Shown in pieces: positions 1 through 8,509 of a stretch of 64,000 bases of DNA. Within the stretch, counting starts at the first letter, position 1; the number at the start of each line of letters is the position of its first letter. Location of the stretch: assembly GCA_964391185.1 (NCBI GenBank), contig CAYMIX010000001.1, positions 62,001 to 126,000 on the forward strand. The letters are read 5' to 3'. The notes under the pieces are model-generated. The model was not told the origin of the DNA. It saw only the letters and a program-made list of their open reading frames with translations, and made no database searches. The DNA is from JAKQEM01 sp964391185. Lineage in GTDB: Bacteria > Patescibacteriota > Gracilibacteria > Peribacterales > Peribacteraceae. The translations under genes were made by a program, and so were the position numbers.

Positions 1-1814
1 ATCACGATGTGTACCTCGCCTTTGCGCAACTTCTCGAGCGTGATCGCCTGCTCTTTTGGTGAGCGGAAGCGCGACATCATATCGATATTGATGTTGAATT
101 CCTTCATGCGCTCACGGAAGTTTTGGAAGTGCTGGTCCGCCAAGATGGTAATAGGCGCGATAACCGCAACCTGCTTTCCATCCTGAACCGCTTTGAACGC
201 AGCGCGCATTGCAACTTCTGTTTTTCCAAATCCCACATCTCCACACACCAAGCGATCCATCGGGTGTTCATCCTCCATGTCTTGCTTAATATCTTCGATC
301 GCCTTCACCTGGCCAGGTGTCAGGTGATATGGGAACGACGCATCAAACTTCGCTTCGTCATCGTCATGAGCTTTATATGCAAATCCTTTCGCCGCTGCGC
401 GCTTGGCGTATAAGTTCAACAGCTCTTTCGCGATCTCTTGCGTCTCATGCTTAATCCTCTCCATCAATTTCTTCCACGCAGTTTCACCAAGGCGCGTGAG
501 CACTGGCTCTTGGCCTTCTTCATGAACGTATTTACTGAGCTTATCCGCTTGATCGACAGGGACGAATAACTTATCTCCTTCGGCATACGTGAGCTCCAAG
601 TATTCGCGCGTCGTATCGTCGATGAGCTTCTGGGTCATTCCCTCGAACCGTCCGATACCGTGCTCCATGTGAACCACATAATCCCCTGGCGCGAGTGACG
701 TGAGGAAGTCGAGCGCGAGCTTGGCGATCGTTCGTTGCTTAGCACCTTTGCGGAGGCTGAAAATCTCACGATCGGTGAGCAGCGCACACTTCATGTCTGG
801 GTTCTGGATTGAGTGTGGGAGCAAGTCTTGTTCATCTGCACCAACCACCGTGACAGCGCCCGCTTCACGTTCCGTGAGAGAGAATCGAATACGCTCTTCT
901 TTGAAGATGCCCTGCAATTCTTCGCTACGACGAGTCACAATCGAAATACTCCAGTCTTGTTGGAGCTTGTCCTTCAAATCATTCAAGAAATCCGTCAGTG
1001 TGTAAAATTTGAGCACGGAGAGATATCGCAAGTGCACATGGTGTTCCATTGATTCCGGGAACGATGTGAACCGCAGACAGTATCCCGACGTCGGACGTGC
1101 GATTTCATCCTGGTCATCGATCACCAACACATTTTCTTTGGGAATCTGACGATCAAGTGGCGCTGTTTCGTTGTATGTAACAGGGAACAAATCAAGCTCT
1201 TTGATCTGTTCCAAAATTTCTCCCTCCACCACCGGCGCAATACTTTCCACTTCATCGAAGGCGAACTGAACGCGATACATCGACGATGCCTGCACTGGGT
1301 AAATATCTAAAATATCCCCCTGCCTCCTATATTGCCCAGGCTCCAAATGTGGATCGTGCGCATGTTCATACCCACGATCGATCAACATCTCTACAAATTG
1401 TGTGAAGGGCACTTTCTGCCCAATCTTCAAATGCAATGACTCAGCTACAAGCTCTTTGTAGAGTGGGAATTCCACCCCCCATACCGCTTTGGATGTAAGG
1501 AAAATTCTCCTCTCCCCATGCATATACAGCAAAAATTGCTGCAATGCCTGGATAGTTAATTGTCCATCAGCGTGTTCCGAAATCACCGTCGTCTCTCGCT
1601 CGAAAAATTCCAACCAATGTTGCAACGCTGCCACCTGCGCCTCATCTTCCGTCACGAGTAATGTTGGCCGATCGTGAAACTGGAGAATATGACTAATGAG
1701 AAGCGCCTTCGCTGTTTCATTGCTTGCACCAGAGATCACCAAATCACCTTCTGCAGAGAGAAGGTCGGCGAGTTCCCGATGTGTGTCCCGTCCAATGAGG
1801 AGGGAAGGTTTCAT
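1..1814 (-). CDS. mfd: Transcription-repair coupling factor Mfd, N-terminal part (runs off window start)
   Basis: About 604 codons from ATG at 1814 (minus strand); the 3' end lies outside the window. Mfd displaces stalled RNA polymerase at DNA lesions and recruits UvrA. Read on the minus strand, the protein begins MKPSLLIGRDTHRELADLL. It contains the UvrB-like module line 'YRRQGDILDIYP' and, towards the window edge, the translocase region ending in 'DMMSRFRSP' and 'KEQAITLEKLRKGEVHI', both characteristic of Mfd between the RNAP-interaction domain and helicase motifs. A sigma70-type promoter lies just upstream (1899-1927). It follows dnaN on the same strand near the putative origin. The family call is firm; the C-terminal domains cannot be seen. 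Confidence 0.93.
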   Translation of the reverse strand, partial: MKPSLLIGRDTHRELADLLSAEGDLVISGASNETAKALLISHILQFHDRPTLLVTEDEAQVAALQHWLEFFERETTVISEHADGQLTIQALQQFLLYMHGERRIFLTSKAVWGVEFPLYKELVAESLHLKIGQKVPFTQFVEMLIDRGYEHAHDPHLEPGQYRRQGDILDIYPVQASSMYRVQFAFDEVESIAPVVEGEILEQIKELDLFPVTYNETAPLDRQIPKENVLVIDDQDEIARPTSGYCLRFTSFPESMEHHVHLRYLSVLKFYTLTDFLNDLKDKLQQDWSISIVTRRSEELQGIFKEERIRFSLTEREAGAVTVVGADEQDLLPHSIQNPDMKCALLTDREIFSLRKGAKQRTIAKLALDFLTSLAPGDYVVHMEHGIGRFEGMTQKLIDDTTREYLELTYAEGDKLFVPVDQADKLSKYVHEEGQEPVLTRLGETAWKKLMERIKHETQEIAKELLNLYAKRAAAKGFAYKAHDDDEAKFDASFPYHLTPGQVKAIEDIKQDMEDEHPMDRLVCGDVGFGKTEVAMRAAFKAVQDGKQVAVIAPITILADQHFQNFRERMKEFNINIDMMSRFRSPKEQAITLEKLRKGEVHIV

Positions 1815-1898
1815 GATATTTCCGGTGTTGTCGATATAAAACGTGCCGCCCCACCTCGTGGAACGTCAGGATTAATTCAAACAATGAATTCTAGATCT

Positions 1899-1927
1899 AT
1901 TATAGGCTAACTGACGCGATTAAACAA
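1899..1927 (-). promoter_or_regulatory. Sigma70-type promoter of mfd
   Basis: On the minus strand a TTGTTT -35 (1922-1927) is followed by a 17-bp spacer and a perfect TATAAT -10 (1899-1904). This leaves an mfd leader of roughly 80 nt, unlike the leaderless arrangement of many other genes here. Confidence 0.6.
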
Positions 1928-1933
1928 TGAAAT

Positions 1934-2107
1934 TTAAATACCCTCATTTCCCTGTGCTGGCTCTGTTTTATTATGCAAAACAGTATTCATTCCTACGCGA
2001 GCAGCGATGCGGGCAGCACGTTGTTCTATTGCCAATACTTCCCCTTCTTGCATTGGTGGGTTAGATGGCGACAATTCAATCTGAAGTTGACCTTCTGATC
2101 CGTGCAT
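1934..2107 (-). CDS. Small hypothetical protein (57 aa)
   Basis: Minus-strand ORF of 57 codons between dnaN and mfd, starting MHGSEGQLQIELSPSNPPMQ. The ATG lies 44 nt after the dnaN stop, so it could be co-transcribed with dnaN. The middle ('EVLAIEQRAARIAARVG') could form an amphipathic helix. No Shine-Dalgarno sequence is visible. I do not recognise a family. The mfd promoter sits just beyond its 3' end. It may be a real small gene or a chance ORF. Confidence 0.35.
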   Translation of the reverse strand: MHGSEGQLQIELSPSNPPMQEGEVLAIEQRAARIAARVGMNTVLHNKTEPAQGNEGI

Positions 2108-2151
2108 AAGAGTGTAGGGGAAGAAATAACACTTTTAGTATACGCCTATAT

Positions 2152-3312
2152 TTAACTCTCCTGCATCCTCAAAGGCATAATCAGGTGTAAGAACCTATCA
2201 CTTCCAGGGATATGAAATACCGCCGGATGCATACTGTCCGTGATGCGCATATCAATCATATCTGTATCAATGTGAGCCAAGAAATCGAGGAGGTAGCTCG
2301 AACTCAGCGCAATCTTTCCATCAGCCCCATTGAGCTCGCCTGGGATATCCGCTTCATCTTTTCCAAGGGGAGTCTGAGGTGTGGAAATATGTGCATTACC
2401 TTGGGTAAAGGAAAATGTGAGATTGTTATTCACCTCCTTCGCGAAGTAGTGCATACGCTTCACCGCAGTTGTCATATCTTTGGATGAAATCAACATCTTC
2501 GTCGTCTGATCTTTGGGGATAATTTGCTGATATGGTGGAAACTTTCCTTCGATTAATCGTGAAAGTAATCGTGTGTTTCCTACTTTCAATTCTATCTGCT
2601 GCTGACTCAATGCAATCTGTACAGGAATAGCTTCGGCACGTTCACCTTCTTTCGCATCATCTTCCGTCACTGAACGCTTCGCAGGTTTCTTGGAAGCCAA
2701 TACCGAACGCAATTCTTCCAATACTTTTACAGGAATAATGCAAGAGAGTTGTTCGCTTGGTTGAGCTTTAATGACATATTCTGATAAACGATAACTATCA
2801 GTGGAAACTAAAATAATCGATTCACCTTCTGTACGCAGATACACACCAGAAAGCACTGGACGAAGGCTACTGCGAGCAGATGCAAACGTCACCAAATGCA
2901 GTGCTTCGAGGAGTGTGGAAGCATCTAATGAAAATCCAATCTTCTGTTCTACTGGAACAATCGATGGATAATCTTTTGCTGATTCTCCAGAAAGAATTGT
3001 TTTACCATGTGCAGAAGTGCATTTCACTTGTGTGCCATCTTTTATTTCCAATGTGACTTCAGGATCAGAATTATATTGGGCAAAGTTTAAAATAGCTTTT
3101 GCAGGAACGGTGATACTCCCTGGGGTTTCCACATTCGCATCCAAACTTGTAACAATACTGAGTTCCAAATCTGTCGCACTCACTACACATGAATTTCCTT
3201 CTGCTCGAATGTGAATGTTTCCTAAAATTGGAAGTGCTTGTTGTCCACTAATCGCACGACTCACCAATTGCACTGCCTGTAAGAATTCCCCTGTTGTGCA
3301 TGTGAACTTCAT
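2152..3312 (-). CDS. dnaN: DNA polymerase III subunit beta (sliding clamp)
   Basis: The 386-aa product has the normal length and three-domain layout of the bacterial beta clamp, which tethers the replicative polymerase to DNA. The start MKFTCTTGEFLQAVQLVSRA and 'ALPILGNIHI' are classic dnaN; the C-terminus 'HLIMPLRM' matches the clamp's peptide-binding pocket. A Ser/Lys/Glu-rich loop near residues 205-225 ('KKPAKRSVTEDDAKEGERAE') looks like an insertion. A TACAAT box 8 nt before the ATG suggests a leaderless transcript. The gene points away from the DnaA-box region at 3313-4043. dnaA itself is not adjacent. Confidence 0.97.
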   Translation of the reverse strand: MKFTCTTGEFLQAVQLVSRAISGQQALPILGNIHIRAEGNSCVVSATDLELSIVTSLDANVETPGSITVPAKAILNFAQYNSDPEVTLEIKDGTQVKCTSAHGKTILSGESAKDYPSIVPVEQKIGFSLDASTLLEALHLVTFASARSSLRPVLSGVYLRTEGESIILVSTDSYRLSEYVIKAQPSEQLSCIIPVKVLEELRSVLASKKPAKRSVTEDDAKEGERAEAIPVQIALSQQQIELKVGNTRLLSRLIEGKFPPYQQIIPKDQTTKMLISSKDMTTAVKRMHYFAKEVNNNLTFSFTQGNAHISTPQTPLGKDEADIPGELNGADGKIALSSSYLLDFLAHIDTDMIDMRITDSMHPAVFHIPGSDRFLHLIMPLRMQES

Positions 3313-4043
3313 GCGGCTTCATTGTAAAAAATAAGGAATGAATTATTGCATTATTTACCAATTAAACAAAGCTTCATCAATATAATACTGATAGAAATTT
3401 TCTATAGATGTAATTTTTATTCACTTCATCATCTATAAGATGTTCACATTTGAGGGGTAACTTTTTGCTCTATAAGAATAAATAATAATTAAATTATATT
3501 GAATTAGTCATCATAATGGACCTGTACGTGAGGGGTTATTTTAGGAACTCCTATGTGGAAAGGTTCCGGCAACTCTCATGAAAACCATTGTAAAACGGCG
3601 ATGTATGAATCTTGTACAAATCATGTGTGTGGGATGGGTGTGGATAACTCGTGGACAAGTGAAAACTTTATGCGACATAAAGCCAAAACTAATATTACGT
3701 GGTACCTAAGCCAAAGTTGAATATCCCTGTGCATAACTATCTCGCAGTTGTGTGTAACTCTTCCACAGCGTTATCCACATAGGCTGTGGATAACTTTTGT
3801 GCGCATAATAGTGATTCTCACTCCTTAAAAATCGCTTAGGAATAATTAGAAGTTCCTGAAATAGGAAATTGATTTTCTTAACAAAGTTCTTGCATTGGAG
3901 TTATCCACCGTGAATGTGGAGAACTATTTTAATGGGCTATTAGGTGCGAAAAAGGCGCTCTAAAGTGTTAGTTGGTTAACTAGTTTATTAGTTCGGCGGC
4001 ATAACTAATTAACCAATTAACTAGTTAACCCGAAAAATAATCA
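3313..4043. other. oriC: Putative chromosomal replication origin (oriC)
   Basis: No credible gene lies in these 730 bases next to dnaN. Three perfect DnaA boxes occur: 3639-3647 and 3785-3793 (TGTGGATAA), and 3771-3779 (TTATCCACA). Single-mismatch boxes lie at 3728-3736 (TGTGCATAA), 3901-3909 (TTATCCACC) and 3915-3923 (TGTGGAGAA). The flank beside dnaN (about 3320-3520) is strongly AT-rich and could be the unwinding element. The far end carries an AT-rich inverted repeat (3975-4032). Box clustering plus dnaN adjacency support the call; the exact limits are a guess. Confidence 0.8.
3975..4032. repeat. AT-rich inverted repeat, TTAACTAGTTTATTAGTT family
   Basis: GTTGGTTAACTAGTTTATT is followed by a GC-rich centre (cggcgg) and an inverted TAACTAATTAACCAATTAAC. 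Related sequence recurs at 27853-27888, 62778-62812 and 63279-63302, all intergenic. Confidence 0.6.
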
Positions 4044-5351
4044 TCAGATTATTTTTCGATATTTCTCCCGCTCAGCAGGCTCCGCGACCCTCGTCTGATT
4101 TGGCTTGATCGTAAGCTCCCCTGCCTTCATCCGCGCGAAGGTGTTATCAGGGATATCTTGTTCAACAAGTGCACCACTGCTGATGAATGAACCGCGTCCA
4201 ATTTTGATGCCTGGGTTCATCGCAACACGGATGCCGATGCGCACGCTGTCCCCAATGATGGTGCCAAACTTTGTGAGGCCTGTTCCGATTTTATCGTCGT
4301 TGATCATGGAAATAATTTCTTCTTCATCGAGTCGCAGGTTGCCTGTGACTGTTCCAGCGCCAAATGAAACATTGCGTCCGATCACACTGTCGCCGATATA
4401 TGTGCTGTGCGTCCATACGTGGCTGTGTAACACCGACGACTTCACTTCTGTGTTGTACCCCACCACACACTGCTCCCCGACCGAGCTACCGCGAACCAGT
4501 GCGTTATTACCGATGATCGATCCACGTCCGATAAATGACGGCCCGACAATGGTTGCATGTGGAAGCACGCGTACGCCTTCTTCAATGATCACATTTCCAT
4601 CGATAACTGCTGTTGGGTGAATACTCGCGGAGGAATCGATGTGCTGCTTGGTAACTTCTCCAAGGAGTATTGGGAGAATGCTCAGGACATGCCACGGGTA
4701 TTTCACTGCCTGCCAAGGCTTATCGTATGGAACCGGAACGTAATTGTGTTTTTTAAAGAGCGCATCGAGCGCGCGCTCGTAGCCATATCCATCATCAGAT
4801 TTTTCATCGATGTTTTTGAGTGCCGCGAGAAGCACAGATGCATCTTTGTGATAATGACAGACGATATTCACGAGGTTGCTCGGCTCTTTTCCTTTGCCTG
4901 GTTTTTCCACAATTCCATTAATTCTATTTTTCTCGACTGACAAATATCCACCTGGGAAATATCTGCTAACAGTCTGTGCGAGGAGGGCGCCATCTGTGCC
5001 ACTCTGCTTCCCCGCTTCGATTGTCGCGTGGTAACCACTGGAATCGATGAGATCATTGGATCCGACAATAAGAATATCTTCGTTACCGATCTGCGTGAGT
5101 GAGCTCAAGAGCGCTCCGCGCATTCCCTGGTGTAGGTTTTCTTGTTCGATCACGGGCACATCAGGATAGAGCGCGCGCACTTCATCGAGATTGTTTTTGC
5201 TGCCGATCAAAATGATGTCGGCGCACCCCCCTTTTTTCAATCGTTCAATCACATGTGTCATCAGTGGCTTCCCTGCGATGGGGAAGAGTGGCTTTTCCGT
5301 GAGCGGCCAGAACCGCTTACTTTGCCCGGCAACGAGGAGGAGGGTTTTCAT
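4044..5351 (-). CDS. GlmU-like sugar-nucleotidyltransferase with left-handed beta-helix
   Basis: The 435-aa protein has an N-terminal nucleotidyltransferase domain (residues about 1-235; LLVAGQSKRFWPLTEKP and 'FPIAGKPLM', a shortened form of the usual signature loop). A C-terminal hexapeptide-repeat beta-helix follows (residues about 245-420, with 'VIDGNVIIEEGV', 'IGNNALVRGSSVG', 'VSFGAGTVTGN'). This layout fits enzymes that make UDP-GlcNAc or a dTDP/UDP-glucose-type donor for cell-wall or capsule sugars. The beta-helix suggests bifunctional GlmU-type activity with acetyl transfer, but the substrate cannot be fixed by eye. It is the first gene to the right of the putative origin. Confidence 0.8.
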   Translation of the reverse strand: MKTLLLVAGQSKRFWPLTEKPLFPIAGKPLMTHVIERLKKGGCADIILIGSKNNLDEVRALYPDVPVIEQENLHQGMRGALLSSLTQIGNEDILIVGSNDLIDSSGYHATIEAGKQSGTDGALLAQTVSRYFPGGYLSVEKNRINGIVEKPGKGKEPSNLVNIVCHYHKDASVLLAALKNIDEKSDDGYGYERALDALFKKHNYVPVPYDKPWQAVKYPWHVLSILPILLGEVTKQHIDSSASIHPTAVIDGNVIIEEGVRVLPHATIVGPSFIGRGSIIGNNALVRGSSVGEQCVVGYNTEVKSSVLHSHVWTHSTYIGDSVIGRNVSFGAGTVTGNLRLDEEEIISMINDDKIGTGLTKFGTIIGDSVRIGIRVAMNPGIKIGRGSFISSGALVEQDIPDNTFARMKAGELTIKPNQTRVAEPAEREKYRKII

Positions 5352-5467
5352 TTATGCTGAGTAGAATCGAAGGATGAAAGAGGGATATAGTACATTAAAA
5401 TTAACATTAGCACGAAAGCTTTCTGTGCCATTCTATCGATGTTTTATGCGGTTTGCGCTATGAAATA

Positions 5468-5496
5468 TTGACGACAAGCTGGCCATACGCTTCTAT
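5468..5496 (+). promoter_or_regulatory. Candidate promoter of the Tyr-rich secreted protein gene
   Basis: TTGACG (5468-5473), a 17-bp spacer and TTCTAT (5491-5496). The -10 is weak, but the -35 matches those of the genes at 14224 and 49562. The leader that follows (to 5688) holds a 6-bp stem closed by a UUCG loop at 5544-5559. I see no other gene in 5352-5688. Confidence 0.4.
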
Positions 5497-5688
5497 ATCG
5501 CCTTCTTTGGTGTCCTTTCACAGCATCTTCATTTCCCTATGCATCCATCTTCGGATGGACCGAGCGGCACCCGCCGTTCGGACCGTATCTGTGCGTCCTC
5601 ACGAATTCCCTCTTTGGTTGTCCGTGCGGGAGCACGCGGATGAACGAAGGTGGATGCTGTGGGGAGCACAAAACAGAAAGTCTCAAAC

Positions 5689-5982
5689 ATGCGATGGCTG
5701 ATCTCGGCCGCAGTGGCGGCCATGCTGATTCTCATGCTGGGCGCGAATGCCCAGGCGGAGTGGCGGACGTCGTATTGGTACGACAGCTGCGGCTGTCTCC
5801 ATCGCGACTGCTACTACGTCCCTGACCCGGTGATCGAAGAGCGCGTGTCCTATCGTCCTGTGACGCGTGTCCGTCGCGTTCTGCGCCCGGTGTACGAGGC
5901 ATACGTTGACTATGAGGAAGTCGTTGAGCGCCGGTCTTACCGGCCGATCTACGACGACTACTACGTCGGTTACAGGTACTGA
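5689..5982 (+). CDS. Tyr/Arg-rich small secreted protein (97 aa)
   Basis: The start MRWLISAAVAAMLILMLGAN followed by AQA-E is a clean signal peptide. The mature part is about 73 residues and very rich in Tyr and Arg, with repeated 'YRP' motifs ('VSYRPVTRVRR', 'RSYRPIYDDYY') and a Cys cluster 'SCGCLHRDC'. An in-frame GTG at 5650 would add 13 residues before the signal peptide, so the internal ATG is preferred. I do not recognise the family. The tyrosines and cysteines could support surface cross-linking, but that is speculation. It has its own TTGACG-type promoter and a terminator-like hairpin. Its codon use looks GC-richer than its neighbours, suggesting transfer. Confidence 0.6.
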   Translation: MRWLISAAVAAMLILMLGANAQAEWRTSYWYDSCGCLHRDCYYVPDPVIEERVSYRPVTRVRRVLRPVYEAYVDYEEVVERRSYRPIYDDYYVGYRY

Positions 5983-6010
5983 CACGAGCGATCACCAATA
6001 GTTCATGACC

Positions 6011-6042
6011 TTGAGGCCTATGCTCCCTACGGCCTCTCTTAT
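6011..6042 (+). terminator. Terminator-like hairpin after the Tyr-rich protein gene
   Basis: GAGGCC (6013-6018) and GGCCTC (6031-6036) form a 6-bp stem with an 11-12-nt loop followed by TCTTATT. It overlaps the end of the convergent ComEC-like gene. Confidence 0.45.
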
Positions 6043-6881
6043 TCCCCGTCCATCTCGATGGTAATTTCGCCATCAATAGAGGTCATCTTTGTGGGAATAT
6101 CAAAGTGCTTTAATCGATCGATGACGGACGTACTCGGGTGATTGAATTCATTGTGTGCACCAACAGAAATCACAGCCAATTCCGGGTCCACTGCCAAGAG
6201 GAATCCGGTCGATGTCGACGTTTTACTTCCGTGATGTGCGACCTTCAAAATATCTGCGCGGATGTCTGCACCACTCGCGAGCACGGCGTTTTCTTCCGGC
6301 AGTTCCATGTCACCCGTGAAGAGCATCGAGTCTTCGCCGTACGTTAATTTCACAATCACCGATGTGTTATTTGCTTCGTCGGATTCGATGCCGAAGTAGA
6401 GAGGTTCGGGGTAAATCACATCAAGCTTCATGCCGTCGCCGAGGTCGATATCTTTTTGTGGATCTGCGACGATGATCGAAACTTTTTTCTCTGCGAGTAG
6501 GTCGATCATTCCTTGGTAAATCGGTTGCTGGTAATCCATTCCCGTGAAGAGCATTGCGCCCACGTGATAGCGCTTGATGATCGTCGGGAATGCGAACAAA
6601 TGATCTTGATGTGGATGGCTGAGAATTAGTAAGTCGATCGTGTTATCGAAAAAAGACATGTGCCGCCCGATGCCTGCGAGTGCAGCAAGGTCTGGTCCCC
6701 CGTCGACCACGATCTGTTGGCCACTCGGTCCGGTGATAAAAATACTGTCGCCCTGTCCGACATCGAGCATGTGCACGGTTACGTTTCCATCTGGTCGTAC
6801 GCGCCATTCGCGCACTGCAAAAATAAGGAGTGCGAAGAGGATGAAAAGCGTGAGCCAGCGGTGTTTCTGCATAAAAGACAC
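6039..6881 (-). CDS. ComEC/Rec2-like metallo-beta-lactamase hydrolase, membrane-anchored
   Basis: The 280-aa protein has one N-terminal membrane helix (residues about 8-25, WLTLFILFALLIFAV) and then a metallo-beta-lactamase domain. The first strand 'VHMLDVGQGDSIFI', the metal motif 'LSHPHQDHL' (about residue 88) and 'LFTGDMELPEE' are intact. This is the ComEC C-terminal hydrolase module without the competence channel domains. Such proteins may degrade nucleic acid at the cell surface, which would fit DNA uptake by type IV pili, but a ComEC membrane channel is not in this window. The substrate is inferred from the family only. Confidence 0.82.
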   Translation of the reverse strand: MSFMQKHRWLTLFILFALLIFAVREWRVRPDGNVTVHMLDVGQGDSIFITGPSGQQIVVDGGPDLAALAGIGRHMSFFDNTIDLLILSHPHQDHLFAFPTIIKRYHVGAMLFTGMDYQQPIYQGMIDLLAEKKVSIIVADPQKDIDLGDGMKLDVIYPEPLYFGIESDEANNTSVIVKLTYGEDSMLFTGDMELPEENAVLASGADIRADILKVAHHGSKTSTSTGFLLAVDPELAVISVGAHNEFNHPSTSVIDRLKHFDIPTKMTSIDGEITIEMDGE

Positions 6882-6950
6882 AGCTGCATTCTACGCATGA
6901 AAAACATATTCGTATGCTTTAGCTCTGTAGTGCGCTGAAGCATCTATTAG

Positions 6951-7012
6951 TGTCACCCTGCCTGCCCATCCGAAGCCCAGTGGCGAAGGTGGGAGCGGAG
7001 ACGAAGGGCGAC
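6951..7012. repeat. Degenerate dispersed repeat (GCGAAGGTGGG / CACCCTG...GAAGGGCGAC)
   Basis: This intergenic stretch contains 'gtgtcaccctg', 'ggcgaaggtggga' and 'gaagggcgac', pieces of two repeat families found elsewhere in the window (13972, 53964, 48812, 54073). Confidence 0.45.
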
Positions 7013-7067
7013 GCTAAAAAGCTGTGTATGGTTCGTCTCCGCTGACCATGACACAACAGTGCCCCGC

Positions 7068-8345
7068 TTAATACTGAACATTCTCTGGCACCAATCTGCG
7101 CATGCGGAATGCACCAAGTGCACCAGCTGCGCCAATGATCGCGACCCAGAATGTTGCACCAGAGTTTGGCAACGCGCCGCCGTTTGTTGGCTGGCCTGGA
7201 GTAACGGAGCCCTGCACAGGAGTGCCTGCAACAGGCAAGTTGATAAGCTGTGTAATTCCCGTAGATGCTGTGCCATCGCTGTACATCGTGCGAATCATCA
7301 CGCCGAATGTTCCCGGTGTGACACCAGGGATACTTGCGGCAGTTGCTTCTTTCGCGACGGAGAGAGGCTGGCTATATGTGCGGCCGCCATCAGTGCTTTG
7401 TGCAATCTGATAACCACTCACATTTCCTGCAGGAGCAGTCCATGTGACTTCTACTTTGTAAGTTTTCGCACCATCTGGCTGTGCGCGGAGACGGAGCTGC
7501 GCAACTTCTGGCTTATTGCTCGCAGGAGCAGCAGAGGATGTCTGTGTTCCTGATGGTTGTGACGTTGGAGCGATGCCCGTTGGGTGACCAATGAAGAGCA
7601 TGTTTTCCTGGTCTGGCGCGAGGCCGATAGTCTGACCATTACTGTTACGACCAGAGATAACTGGGCGCACCGTTACGCGATATACGATGCCGCGTTGCTG
7701 TGGTTCTGTATCTACTAAGATCGTTGTGTTCTGCACAGTAAAGCGCGTCATACGCAGCACAGTGCCAGATGCAGTTTGAATCACGATCGCGTCCAAAGCG
7801 CTTGCAGGCGGAATGCTGACAGGGTGCGTGAAGCGAAGGAGAACGCCCGTGGCAGAAACAGATTCCGCGCTAAGGAAGCGGAGGTCATTCGTTGTGTTTG
7901 TTACCGGAGCAGATGCAGGCGCAGAGCTCGATTGAGCTGCTTGCACAGATGACGTTGTCGCGGCTGCAGAAGAAGGTCCCGATGTTCCCATCATGACACG
8001 TGCTTCTTCCACAAAGTATGAGCTCTCTTCTCCTTTGTTATTCACCGCGAGAACAGAAACGAATATTTCGTTTGCTGGTGGAATATTCTGAAGAAGATGT
8101 GTGTTTACTGTTCCAGATACGGATTCAAAATCATCATAAAGTCCGCTATTGCGGAGGATAGATGCATGACTATAGAAAATACGATAGCTCGTGATATTTG
8201 TTGATTGCACCAAGTCCCATGTCACACGTACTTTTCCGTTTTCGTTCACAGCAGTGATGCCGCCTACATTAGGAGGTGCTGCAAGTGCGAGAATCGGCAG
8301 AGCGAGGCTGATTATGCCGAGACCAAGACGGGTAAAAGTGTTCAT
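7068..8345 (-). CDS. Fibronectin type III surface protein with LPNSG-like C-terminal anchor
   Basis: The 425-aa protein has a signal peptide (MNTFTRLGLGIISLALPILA, then LA-AP) and a first Fn3 domain (residues about 25-115, 'VTWDLVQSTNITSYRIFYSH'). A Ser/Ala linker follows (about 125-155), then a beta-rich middle domain and a second Fn3 domain (about 285-375, 'VEVTWTAPAGNVSGYQIAQS'). The C-terminus reads 'ALPNSG', a hydrophobic helix ('FWVAIIGAAGALGAF') and RMRR, the order of a sortase or rhomboid-type sorting signal. No sortase gene is in the window, so covalent anchoring is inference. The protein is probably displayed on the cell surface. Confidence 0.8.
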   Translation of the reverse strand: MNTFTRLGLGIISLALPILALAAPPNVGGITAVNENGKVRVTWDLVQSTNITSYRIFYSHASILRNSGLYDDFESVSGTVNTHLLQNIPPANEIFVSVLAVNNKGEESSYFVEEARVMMGTSGPSSAAATTSSVQAAQSSSAPASAPVTNTTNDLRFLSAESVSATGVLLRFTHPVSIPPASALDAIVIQTASGTVLRMTRFTVQNTTILVDTEPQQRGIVYRVTVRPVISGRNSNGQTIGLAPDQENMLFIGHPTGIAPTSQPSGTQTSSAAPASNKPEVAQLRLRAQPDGAKTYKVEVTWTAPAGNVSGYQIAQSTDGGRTYSQPLSVAKEATAASIPGVTPGTFGVMIRTMYSDGTASTGITQLINLPVAGTPVQGSVTPGQPTNGGALPNSGATFWVAIIGAAGALGAFRMRRLVPENVQY

Positions 8346-8509
8346 GGGTGTTTGTGTGAAGGTTTCTCTTTAGTATAGCAAAAAACGGCGTTTTGGGCAA
8401 TAGGTGCTATTAACCTATTTAAAGGTACGTTCAACCCGCTTCCTTGTGAGAAGCGGGAGAAGTGCTCGCGGAGGCCGCGAGCCGGTGGTGACTTTTCTTC
8501 GTAAAGGGA

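Noticed and set aside
7068..7200. Proof of sortase anchoring from the LPNSG-like end
   Set aside because: No sortase is in the window and rhomboid-type or simple membrane anchoring gives the same sequence pattern, so it is kept only as a possibility.
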